DNA of 8,289 nt from Candidatus Bipolaricaulis sp. (GTDB lineage: Bacteria > Bipolaricaulota > Bipolaricaulia > Bipolaricaulales > Bipolaricaulaceae). Shown here in pieces: positions 1-5,992 of this stretch. The first letter of the stretch is position 1. The number at the start of each line of letters is the position of its first letter. The stretch is taken from NCBI GenBank assembly GCA_020062805.1, contig JAGUVP010000189.1:1-8289 (forward strand), given 5' to 3'. The notes below the pieces were generated by a model. It did not search any database, was not told where the DNA came from, and saw only the letters and a program-made list of their open reading frames with translations. The position numbers were made by a program, and so were the translations under genes.

Positions 1-809
1 CCCTCTTTCACCTTGATCTCGAAGTCGAACCCCGACCTCAGGATGTCTCTCCCGAGGTATCCGGCTTGGCGCGCCTGGGCGATCGCTCCCTCCAGCCGCC
101 GCACGGCAAGGGGGTACTCAGCTCGGCAGTAGATCACGCCCTCGCTCGCCCCGACCGATCGGGCGCAGATCGCCATCCCCTCGAGGACCGAGTGGGGATC
201 GCCTTCCAGAACGGAGCGGTCCATGAACGCGCCGGGGTCGCCCTCGTCGGCGTTGCACACGACGTACTTCACGTCCCCCGCCGCCGCGCGGGTGAACCTC
301 CACTTCAGCCCGGTGGAGAACCCCGCCCCTCCCCGCCCGCGGAGGCCGCTCTTCTCCACCTCGGCGATGATCTCCTCCGGCTTCATCCGGAGCGCCTGGG
401 TCAGGGCCTGGTACCCACCGCGGGCGACGTACGCCTCGATCCGCTCCGGGTCGATGTGGCCGCAGTTGCGGAGGACGATCCGCACCTGCTTCGCGAGCAT
501 CGCGTTCTCGGGGGCCTCACGGTCCGTGCTGAATACGAGGCGTTCACCGACGTCGCCCTCTCCACGGAGGTGGAACGCCAGGATCTCCTCGACAATCTCC
601 GGGGTGACCTCCCCGTAGAGGTACCTCGTTCCGTCCACCTCCACTTCGACCAGCGGCTCGTGGAAGCAGAGGCCCACGCACCCCACCTGCTGCAGCTCGA
701 TGTCATCGTGGTCCGCGAGGAGGGAACGCAGCTTCTCGTAGACCGCAGTCGCGCCACTGGCGATCCCGCAGCTGGCAAGCCCCACCCGCACCGTGGTTGG
801 AGTGGCCAA
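1..809 (-). CDS. nuoF: NuoF/HymB-like NADH-binding flavoprotein subunit (3' end outside window)
   Basis: This is the NADH- and FMN-binding subunit of a soluble NADH dehydrogenase or NAD-linked hydrogenase, which passes electrons from NADH through FMN to Fe-S clusters. The 269 visible codons are open to the window edge, so the 4Fe-4S C-terminal part is missing. Residues about 7-80 form a thioredoxin-like [2Fe-2S] domain with C14, C44 and C48 (GCVGLC). This N-terminal domain is typical of HymB/HndC/HydB-type subunits of [FeFe]-hydrogenase and bifurcating complexes and is absent from ordinary complex I NuoF. The FMN/NADH site follows: RGRGGAGFSTGLKW at 157-170 (S165 where P is common; HoxF-like proteins also have S) and CNADEGDPGAFMDR at 185-198. 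The TTG start at 809 is chosen because GGGAGGG in the end of nuoE lies 11 bases upstream. A GTG at 791 is the alternative. It sits one base after the nuoE stop, so the two genes are surely co-transcribed. Family assignment is firm; the exact complex is not. Confidence 0.93.
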   Translation of the reverse strand, partial: MATPTTVRVGLASCGIASGATAVYEKLRSLLADHDDIELQQVGCVGLCFHEPLVEVEVDGTRYLYGEVTPEIVEEILAFHLRGEGDVGERLVFSTDREAPENAMLAKQVRIVLRNCGHIDPERIEAYVARGGYQALTQALRMKPEEIIAEVEKSGLRGRGGAGFSTGLKWRFTRAAAGDVKYVVCNADEGDPGAFMDRSVLEGDPHSVLEGMAICARSVGASEGVIYCRAEYPLAVRRLEGAIAQARQAGYLGRDILRSGFDFEIKVKE

Positions 810-810
810 G

Positions 811-1302
811 CTAGGCTTTTCCCTCCCGGTACGCGTCGAGGACCTTGACCGCCTTGTCCGGGGTGAGCCGGCCGTGGACGTCCTCCCCGACCATCATCAC
901 CGGGGCGAGGCTGCAGCACCCCAGACACGCCACGAACTGGAGGGTGAACAGGCCATCGTCGGTCGTCTCGCCCTCCGCGACCTTCAGGCGGCGTTGAAGC
1001 TCCTCAGCGATGCGCAGCGACCCCTGAACGTGGCACGCCGTCCCCCGGCACAGGCGGATGACGTGCACCCCGAGCGGCTTCAGGCGGAACATCGAGTAGA
1101 ACGTGGCCACGCCGAACAGCTCCGCCGCCGGGATGTCGAGCGCCCGCGCGGCCTCCTCCACCGCTTCCGCGGGCAGGTAGCCGAACTGGCGCTGGATGTC
1201 CGCCAAGAGGGGGATCGCCACCCCGTGGCGACCGCGGTACGTCGCAATGAGCGGGGTGAGATCAGCTCGATCGGCCTCGCCTACAGGTGAGCGGGGGCGC
1301 AT
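811..1302 (-). CDS. nuoE: NuoE-like [2Fe-2S] thioredoxin-fold subunit
   Basis: This is the 24-kDa-type subunit (163 aa, normal family length) that carries one [2Fe-2S] cluster and partners the NuoF-type flavoprotein encoded immediately downstream. The helical N-terminal half has the family signature IPLLADIQRQFGYLP at 30-44 and FGVATFYSMF at 63-72. The thioredoxin-like half carries the four cluster ligands C85-x4-C90 (CRGTAC) and C126-x3-C130 (CLGCC). C129 is an extra cysteine inside the second pair, where alanine is usual. The ATG at 1302 lacks a good Shine-Dalgarno sequence, and no other start in the frame is clearly better. The gene is the first of a minus-strand operon with nuoF; the missing downstream genes probably include a catalytic subunit such as a hydrogenase or NuoG-like protein, but this cannot be seen. 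It diverges from gdhA copy 1. Confidence 0.95.
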   Translation of the reverse strand: MRPRSPVGEADRADLTPLIATYRGRHGVAIPLLADIQRQFGYLPAEAVEEAARALDIPAAELFGVATFYSMFRLKPLGVHVIRLCRGTACHVQGSLRIAEELQRRLKVAEGETTDDGLFTLQFVACLGCCSLAPVMMVGEDVHGRLTPDKAVKVLDAYREGKA

Positions 1303-1551
1303 GGGTGTGGACTCAGGAGACCGACTCAGCCGGCAGAGGCGCCGTCTCCGGCTCGGAGATCGGGGCAGCGTGCCGCGGGCTGCTAGGGCATGTCGCCAGG
1401 TGCGCGCTCGTCCTCAAGATGGCTGATCCGGTTCTCCCTTTGTGCCCCAAGGTTAGCTGCCCACGTCAGATCACGCAACCTTGGGCCCGTGACTGGAACA
1501 CAGATCAGGTCATCCGACATATTCAAGATGGCAGAACCTCGATGTAGATAC

Positions 1552-1580
1552 TGGCAAACGACATGTGTCCGCTCTACCAT
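1552..1580 (+). promoter_or_regulatory. Candidate promoter of gdhA copy 1
   Basis: TGGCAA (1552-1557) and TACCAT (1575-1580) are 17 bases apart. The same arrangement, TGGCAG-N17-TACAAT, precedes the regulator gene at 2986, which supports a shared sigma-factor preference. Transcription would begin near 1587, so the mRNA would open directly with the hairpin at 1589-1607. The -35 match to TTGACA is only partial, so this stays a candidate. Confidence 0.4.
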
Positions 1581-1588
1581 TGGGGATC

Positions 1589-1620
1589 GGCGGATGTGAG
1601 ATCCGCCTCCAAAAAGGAGG
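1589..1620 (+). promoter_or_regulatory. Leader with two mutually exclusive hairpins over the gdhA-1 ribosome-binding site
   Basis: A perfect 7-bp hairpin GGCGGAT (1589-1595)/ATCCGCC (1601-1607) with loop GTGAG is followed at once by a second possible hairpin, CCTCC (1606-1610)/GGAGG (1616-1620) with an AAAAA loop. The second pairs with the Shine-Dalgarno AAGGAGG (1614-1620), which lies 8 bases before the ATG at 1629 and fixes that start. The two stems share bases 1606-1607, so complete forms of both cannot coexist. The first stem would free the ribosome-binding site and the second would hide it. Pairing is seen directly; regulatory use is inferred. Confidence 0.5.
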
Positions 1621-1628
1621 AAGCAAGG

Positions 1629-2885
1629 ATGTCGGCGCAGACCAGCCTCAACCCCTTCGAGATCGCTCAACGTCAGCTGGACGAGGCAGCGAAGCGACTG
1701 GAACTTGACCCGGGGCTTCACGATCTCCTGCGATGGCCGATGCGGGAGTTCCACGTGCGGATTCCCGTGCGAATGGACAACGGGTCGGTGCGAGTGTTCC
1801 CTGGATTCCGCGTCCAGTACAACAACGCCCGCGGGCCGTGCAAGGGTGGGATCCGGTTTCACCCCGAGGAGACGGTGGACACGGTGCGTGCTCTTGCCGC
1901 GTGGATGACCTGGAAGACCGCGGTTGTCGACCTGCCGCTGGGGGGAGGGAAGGGTGGCGTGATCTGCAACCCCAAGGAGATGTCCGCCCGGGAGCTGGAG
2001 CGGGTCTCCCGCGGGTACATCCGCGCCCTAGGGCACTACATCGGTCCGGACGTGGACGTGCCGGCGCCCGATGTCTACACCACCCCGCAGGTGATGGCGT
2101 GGATGCTCGACGAGTACGAGAAGATCGTCGGCCGCAGCGCGCCGGGGGTCATCACGGGAAAGCCTCTTCCGTTGGGTGGATCGGCCGGACGGGGCGACGC
2201 CACGGCACGGGGAGGGATGTACTGCACCCGCGAGGCCGGCAAGGCCCTCGGGATTGACCTCAAGGGCGCGCCAGCGGCGATCCAGGGGTACGGTAACGCG
2301 GGCCAGTTCGCGCACGCCTTGGGCGAGGAACTGCTGGGGCTGAAGGTGGTCGCCGTGTCCGACTCCCAGGGTGGGATCTACAACCCGAACGGTCTCGCGG
2401 CCAAGGACGTCATGGCCCACAAGGACAAGACCGGCTCGGTGAAGGGGTTCGCCGGGGCGAAGCCGATCTCCAACGCCGACCTCCTCGAGCTTGATGTCGT
2501 GGTTCTGTTCCCGGCCGCGCTCGAGAACCAGATCACCGCGGCCAACGCCGGCCGAATCAAGGCGAAGGTCGTCGCCGAGCTCGCCAACGGGCCGACGACG
2601 CCGGAGGCGGACGCGGCCCTCCACACGAACAAGGTGTACGTGATCCCCGACTTCCTGTGCAACGCCGGCGGGGTCACCGTGTCCTACTTCGAGCAGGTAC
2701 AGAACGCATACAACTTCTACTGGGACGTCGCAGAGGTGCACCAGCGCCTCGACCGGAAGATGACCACCGCGTTCCACGCCGTGCACAAGATGGCGCAGGA
2801 GCACAAGGTCCACAACCGGCTGGGGGCGTACCTCGTCTCGGTACACCGGGTGGCCGAGGCGGTGCGCCTGCGCGGCTGGGCATAG
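1629..2885 (+). CDS. gdhA: Glutamate dehydrogenase, copy 1 (Thermococcales-like type)
   Basis: Hexameric Glu/Leu/Phe/Val dehydrogenase family enzyme, 418 aa, the usual length of the short bacterial/archaeal form. It interconverts glutamate with 2-oxoglutarate plus ammonia in the cytoplasm. The substrate domain (about 8-190) has [11 protein letters not shown] with K72, TWKTAV with K96, the catalytic lysine K108 in PLGGGKGGV, and the catalytic aspartate D148 in PAPDVYTTP. The Rossmann domain carries G220-x-G222-N-A-G225 and [13 protein letters not shown]. The substrate-pocket segment [11 protein letters not shown] is present, followed by Q where W is common (SYFEWVQN). All catalytic residues are intact. 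Features such as ATARGG and [17 protein letters not shown] resemble Thermococcales enzymes. Coenzyme preference cannot be read safely. The start is set by AAGGAGG 8 bases upstream. A terminator follows, so it is probably a single-gene transcript. A second, more distant gdh copy lies at 4679-5992. Confidence 0.97.
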   Translation: MSAQTSLNPFEIAQRQLDEAAKRLELDPGLHDLLRWPMREFHVRIPVRMDNGSVRVFPGFRVQYNNARGPCKGGIRFHPEETVDTVRALAAWMTWKTAVVDLPLGGGKGGVICNPKEMSARELERVSRGYIRALGHYIGPDVDVPAPDVYTTPQVMAWMLDEYEKIVGRSAPGVITGKPLPLGGSAGRGDATARGGMYCTREAGKALGIDLKGAPAAIQGYGNAGQFAHALGEELLGLKVVAVSDSQGGIYNPNGLAAKDVMAHKDKTGSVKGFAGAKPISNADLLELDVVVLFPAALENQITAANAGRIKAKVVAELANGPTTPEADAALHTNKVYVIPDFLCNAGGVTVSYFEQVQNAYNFYWDVAEVHQRLDRKMTTAFHAVHKMAQEHKVHNRLGAYLVSVHRVAEAVRLRGWA

Positions 2886-2901
2886 CCGCAGGAGGAAACC
2901 A

Positions 2902-2940
2902 CGCGGGGGCGCTGGTCAAGCGCCCCCGCGGTGTGTGTTT
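2902..2940 (+). terminator. Rho-independent terminator of gdhA copy 1
   Basis: A perfect 11-bp GC-rich stem CGCGGGGGCGC (2902-2912)/GCGCCCCCGCG (2920-2930) with a 7-base loop starts 16 bases after the gdh stop. The tail is weak (GTGTGTGTTT), so some read-through into the regulator gene is possible. Confidence 0.8.
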
Positions 2941-2941
2941 A

Positions 2942-2970
2942 TGGCAGACCTACTCACCGCCGTCTACAAT
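2942..2970 (+). promoter_or_regulatory. Candidate promoter of the plus-strand Crp/Fnr regulator
   Basis: TACAAT (2965-2970) is a near-consensus -10 box and lies 17 bases after TGGCAG (2942-2947). It directly follows the gdh terminator. A start of transcription near 2977 supports the ATG at 2986 rather than the in-frame ATG at 2941 as the translation start, and would give a very short leader. Confidence 0.45.
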
Positions 2971-2985
2971 AGGACCGACGGACAC

Positions 2986-3732
2986 ATGCCGAAAATCCTC
3001 GCCAAGGATTCTCCAGCCGGGTGTCTGGCGAAAGCCTTGCCCGGATTGCCTGAGTCAGACCGAAAGTCGCTTGAGGACCTGGCTCTTGTCTTGAGGTACG
3101 ATGCCGACGAACTCATCGCCCAAGAGAGCTCCTACTCCTCCGGTGTCTACGCCGTCTGCGACGGGCTCGTGGCCATTGGCAAACACGCGCCGCAGAGCCA
3201 CGAGAAGCGCGTGCTCCGCTTCCTGGCCCCCGGCGAGTGGTACGGCCTGGAGGCGTTCTTCCTCGGTGGGAACCCTGTCAACCTCCAGTACGCGCGAACG
3301 ATTGTGGGCTCCTCGCTGCTGTTCTTCGAGACGAGCCGGCTGCGGGCGTTCCTGCAGCACCACCCTCAGGCCCTGTTTGACCTCTGCAGGTGGTTTGCCC
3401 GTGAGGTGACGATGCTCGAGTTCAAGCTCACGCGCGAGGCCACCGAATCGGTGGACCGTAACCTCGCGCTCCTCCTCCTCGCACTTGCCAACAAGTACGG
3501 TGTGCCGGAATCCGACGGCACCGTGCGTCTGGAGTTTCCCATCACTCGGCAGACGATGGCCGAGCTTCTCGGCATCTCCCTGGAAACCCTGATGCGCGTG
3601 CTGCGCCGGTTTCGTGAACGAGATCTCATCGATACCCATCGCTGGGGGTTCGAGATCCTGTCCCGCGGGAAGCTTGAGGACATCGCCCGGACGCCCGAGC
3701 TCTACCGTACCATCATCGAGCAGACGCTGTAA
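2986..3732 (+). CDS. Crp/Fnr-family transcription regulator, copy A
   Basis: A 248-aa regulator with an N-terminal cyclic-nucleotide-binding-like beta-barrel (about 18-125; SSGVYAVCDGLV at 51-62, FLAPGEWYGLEAFF at 79-92), a long dimerisation helix (about 128-170) and a C-terminal winged helix-turn-helix. The DNA-reading segment is FPITRQTMAELLGISLETLM (184-203), followed by RVLRRFRERDLI. Only three scattered cysteines (C13, C58, C134) are present, so the four-cysteine oxygen-sensing cluster of Fnr is absent. The effector is unknown; cAMP-type binding residues are not recognisable. The ATG at 2941 or a GTG at 2935 would give a longer protein. The 2986 start is preferred because a good -10 box lies between them, but no strong ribosome-binding site marks either one. 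It lies downstream of gdhA copy 1 and ends inside the opposing regulator gene. Control of the neighbouring gdh genes is inferred from position. Confidence 0.9.
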   Translation: MPKILAKDSPAGCLAKALPGLPESDRKSLEDLALVLRYDADELIAQESSYSSGVYAVCDGLVAIGKHAPQSHEKRVLRFLAPGEWYGLEAFFLGGNPVNLQYARTIVGSSLLFFETSRLRAFLQHHPQALFDLCRWFAREVTMLEFKLTREATESVDRNLALLLLALANKYGVPESDGTVRLEFPITRQTMAELLGISLETLMRVLRRFRERDLIDTHRWGFEILSRGKLEDIARTPELYRTIIEQTL

Positions 3733-4375
3733 CGCTCTCCTCCAGCAACCCCTGCAGTCGGCTCAGATCGCCCACGATGTGCCCGTTCACCTGTTGGGCA
3801 GCGTCGAGTTCTGCAAGGCGAGTCGCAGCCTGGCGCAGCGCGCTTCGCGATAGGTTGAGAATGGAGGAAAGGACTGCCGCGGGAACCGTCAACCGTACCC
3901 GGTTTCCATCGTCCAACCTCTCGCCCCAGCGTAGGAGTGTCCACGCCAGGGAACGCTCTGGCCGGTCGCGGTGCAGGGCGAGGGTCCGCCGGTCGAGCAC
4001 GAGCTCGGCGAGTGCGGACAGGACGAGATCACGGAACGGTTGACGGTCCAGGGCCCGTGACCAGGCGTCCGCGGTGGCGAAGAGCAGGGTTGTTGGGGTC
4101 AGGGCACGGGCGAATCCCTCGTATCGAGGCGGAGTCGCGGACCTCCACGCCTCCAAGCCCAGCAGGTCACCCGGCCCGGCCAGTGCCACGGCCCGCGGTT
4201 CGTCCGGCGCGTAGCCACCTACCATTACCAGGCCCTCCGACACGAGGTAGACTCCAGCTGCGAACGCCCCATCCTGGAAGATCAGGTCGCCCTGGTGGTG
4301 GTTCACGACAAGCGTCCCGGGAAGGGATTCCACCTCAGCGATCAAGTTCTCTTTTCTGCGGTTCGTCATCTCCAT
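3713..4375 (-). CDS. Crp/Fnr-family transcription regulator, copy B (paralogue of copy A)
   Basis: A 220-aa protein with the same layout as the regulator at 2986-3732: a sensor barrel (about 20-110), a long helix (about 115-150) and a C-terminal DNA-binding domain. The barrel shares a clear pattern with copy A: AAGVYLVSEGLVMVGGYAP at 39-57 and AGPGDLLGLEAW at 66-77 correspond to SGVYAVCDGLVAIGKHAP and APGEWYGLEAFF. The presumed helix-turn-helix (about 163-195, VPAAVLSSILNLSRSALRQA) is diverged and lacks several usual conserved residues, so DNA binding or target choice probably differs. The protein has no cysteine, ruling out an Fe-S sensor. ATG at 4375 is given. ATG at 4369, with GGGAAG six bases upstream, may be the better start. 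It is divergent from gdhA copy 2 and its 3' end overlaps copy A by 20 bases. A role in controlling gdh2 or itself is inferred. Confidence 0.87.
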   Translation of the reverse strand: MEMTNRRKENLIAEVESLPGTLVVNHHQGDLIFQDGAFAAGVYLVSEGLVMVGGYAPDEPRAVALAGPGDLLGLEAWRSATPPRYEGFARALTPTTLLFATADAWSRALDRQPFRDLVLSALAELVLDRRTLALHRDRPERSLAWTLLRWGERLDDGNRVRLTVPAAVLSSILNLSRSALRQAATRLAELDAAQQVNGHIVGDLSRLQGLLEESVTASAR

Positions 4376-4678
4376 CTTCCCAACGATGGACGGAACCCAG
4401 GTTCAGGTAAATCAAGACTGACAGAAGATTAGCCCGGATTCTGACACATCACGTCTTGTCACAGAAGATGCTCGATGCCGACACGCAACGACCCCAACTA
4501 GTGTGTTTTGACATGGCGAGCAGTGCTCACAGTGGTCACACCTGTGTGTCTTTGGGCAGGGCGGTCCATCGCCCAGAAGGGCGCAGGGCTTCGCTAAACG
4601 AAACTGACCATCCCCTGTCTGTGGCAGTGTGTGCCTCCCACGAGTTCCCTAGGCTCTATCCCAAGGAGGTCGAACCGA
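4376..4678. promoter_or_regulatory. Divergent regulatory region between regulator B and gdhA copy 2
   Basis: These 303 bases are less GC-rich than the genes around them and contain no convincing gene. They hold the promoters of regulator B (minus) and gdh2 (plus). Visible signals include the direct repeat ACAGAAGAT (4421-4429, 4461-4469; 40 bases apart, near four helical turns), the 11-base palindrome GAGCA-G-TGCTC (4518-4528), CACAC-CT-GTGTG (4537-4548), TCACA repeated at 4527 and 4536, and a short stem TTCG/CGAA around 4590-4602. A consensus-like TTGACA at 4508-4513 has no good -10 box at normal distance. The cluster looks like an operator region for Crp/Fnr-type proteins, but no known consensus is matched exactly. 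Confidence 0.5.
4663..4669 (+). promoter_or_regulatory. Ribosome-binding site fixing the gdhA copy 2 start
   Basis: AAGGAGG sits 9 bases before ATG 4679 and decides this start over the in-frame upstream start at 4631. CCTCC at 4635-4639 is complementary to its GGAGG core, an arrangement loosely like that of gdh1 but with a much longer loop. Confidence 0.8.
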
Positions 4679-5992
4679 ATGACGCCTGAACAGGCTAGGC
4701 AGGCACAAGCCACAGTGGAACGCGCTCTGAAAGAGACCGAGGTGAACCCCTACGAGATGTTCCGGGCCCAGGTGGACCTGGCGGGAGAGAAGCTGGGGTA
4801 CCCTGCGGACACGCTGGAGATGGTGAAACGCCCGGAGCGGGTGATCGAGGTCTCCGTTCCAGTACGGATGGACGATGGCCGGATCGAGGTGTTCACTGGG
4901 TACCGCGTCCAGCACTCCTCGGTGCGGGGGCCGTACAAGGGCGGGATCCGCTACCACCCGTCCGTGACGATGGACGAGGTGAAGGCTCTCGCGGGGTGGA
5001 TGGCGTGGAAGTGCGCGGTGGTGGACATCCCGTTGGGTGGGGGCAAGGGCGGGATCGTGTGCGACCCGACGAGAATGTCCGAGGGAGAACTGGAGCGGCT
5101 GACCCGTCGCTACGCGGCGATGATCCTCCCCCTGGTCGGCCCCCAGCACGATATCCCGGCCCCTGACGTGAACACGAACTCCCGGATCATGAACTGGTTC
5201 ATGGACACGGCCACGGTCCTCCGCGGCGAGCCGATGTACGGCATCGTCACCGGGAAGGACCTCGCGGTCGGGGGAGCCCGCGGCCGGCGCGAGGCCACCG
5301 GGCGTGGCGTGATGATTGTAGTCGAAGAGCTCCTGGCTCGGCTTGGGCGGAAGATCGCTGGCTCGACGGTGGCTGTGCAGGGGTTCGGGAACGTGGGCTC
5401 CGTGGCTGCGCAGCTTCTCCACGAGAAGGGCGCCAAGGTGGTTGGGGTGTCTGACGTGTCGGGGACCTTGTACAACCCCAACGGACTCGACATCCCCGCG
5501 CTCCTCGCGTACGTCGCCCGTTCGCCCCAGCGGTTGATCGCCGGGTACACCGCCGCCGGCGTGCAGGCGCTTCCCGGATCCGACGTGCTGACCCTCGACG
5601 TGGACGTGCTTGTTCCCGCGGCACTGGAAGGCCAGATCACCGAGGCCAATGCTGAGCAGATCAAGGCCCAGGTGATTGTCGAGGGCGCGAACGGCCCGAC
5701 CACACCCGAGGCCGACCTGATCCTCGAGGAACACGGGCGTGTGGTAGCGCCGGACATTCTGGCCAACGCCGGCGGGGTGATCGTCTCCTACTTCGAGTGG
5801 GTCCAGAATCTTCAGAACTTCTACTGGGAGGAGGCGGAGACGAACGAGCGACTCGCCGCGATCCTGCGCCGTGCGTTCCAAGGGGTGTGGGACAACGCGA
5901 AGAAGCACGACGTCTCCCTGCGCACCTCGGCGTTCATGCTGGGGCTGGAGCGCATCGTCGAGGTAATTCGTCTACGGGGCGTGTTCCCGTGA
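4679..5992 (+). CDS. gdhA: Glutamate dehydrogenase, copy 2
   Basis: A second Glu/Leu/Phe/Val dehydrogenase-family enzyme, 437 aa, with an N-terminal extension of about 16-20 residues compared with copy 1. The substrate domain has GPYKGGIRYHP (K87), MAWKCAVVD (K111), the catalytic lysine K123 in PLGGGKGGI, and D163 in PAPDVNTN. The Rossmann motif is G235-F-G-N-V-G240, with VSDVSGTLYNPNG following. The pocket segment ANAGGVIVSYFEWVQN is complete. All catalytic residues are present, so it should be active. It differs from copy 1 throughout (ATGRGV instead of ATARGG; GFGNVG instead of GYGNAG), so the pair is an old or independently acquired duplication and not a recent tandem copy. Coenzyme specificity may differ. 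It is the first gene of a two-gene unit: its TGA overlaps the GTG of the nucleotidyltransferase gene. Regulation probably acts in the repeat-rich region upstream. Confidence 0.97.
   Translation: MTPEQARQAQATVERALKETEVNPYEMFRAQVDLAGEKLGYPADTLEMVKRPERVIEVSVPVRMDDGRIEVFTGYRVQHSSVRGPYKGGIRYHPSVTMDEVKALAGWMAWKCAVVDIPLGGGKGGIVCDPTRMSEGELERLTRRYAAMILPLVGPQHDIPAPDVNTNSRIMNWFMDTATVLRGEPMYGIVTGKDLAVGGARGRREATGRGVMIVVEELLARLGRKIAGSTVAVQGFGNVGSVAAQLLHEKGAKVVGVSDVSGTLYNPNGLDIPALLAYVARSPQRLIAGYTAAGVQALPGSDVLTLDVDVLVPAALEGQITEANAEQIKAQVIVEGANGPTTPEADLILEEHGRVVAPDILANAGGVIVSYFEWVQNLQNFYWEEAETNERLAAILRRAFQGVWDNAKKHDVSLRTSAFMLGLERIVEVIRLRGVFP

Larger units (their letters stand above)
1303..1628. promoter_or_regulatory. 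Divergent intergenic region between nuoE and gdhA copy 1
   Basis: These 326 bases hold no convincing gene. They must contain the promoters of both divergent units. Visible structure includes an imperfect GC-rich inverted repeat in the nuoE leader side (GCCGG at 1329-1333 with CCGGC at 1348-1352), a perfect 9-bp inverted repeat CCCAAGGTT (1446-1454)/AACCTTGGG (1477-1485) with a 22-base loop, and a direct repeat TCAAGATGGC at 1414-1423 and 1523-1532. CAGATCA also occurs twice (1466-1472 and 1501-1507). These are candidate operators; the binding protein is unknown. Short ORFs here lack ribosome-binding sites and were not called. Confidence 0.55.

Noticed and set aside
66..848. Long plus-strand open frame opposite the nuoF-like gene
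   Set aside because: It is the antisense shadow of a clearly recognisable conserved protein and has no family pattern or ribosome-binding site.
2986..4375. Fnr-type oxygen sensors
   Set aside because: Neither regulator has the N-terminal cysteine cluster; copy B has no cysteine at all.
4508..4536. TTGACA as the gdh2 -35 box
   Set aside because: No acceptable -10 hexamer lies 16-18 bases downstream, so it was not called as a promoter.
4456..4689. 77-codon plus-strand ORF in the regulator B/gdh2 spacer
   Set aside because: It has no Shine-Dalgarno sequence, its protein shows no recognisable pattern, it overlaps the gdh2 ribosome-binding site and start, and the region looks regulatory.
5797..5988. 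N-terminal extension of the nucleotidyltransferase inside gdh2
   Set aside because: The extension lies out of frame within conserved gdh2 coding sequence and looks like shadow translation; the GTGA overlap gives a natural start.
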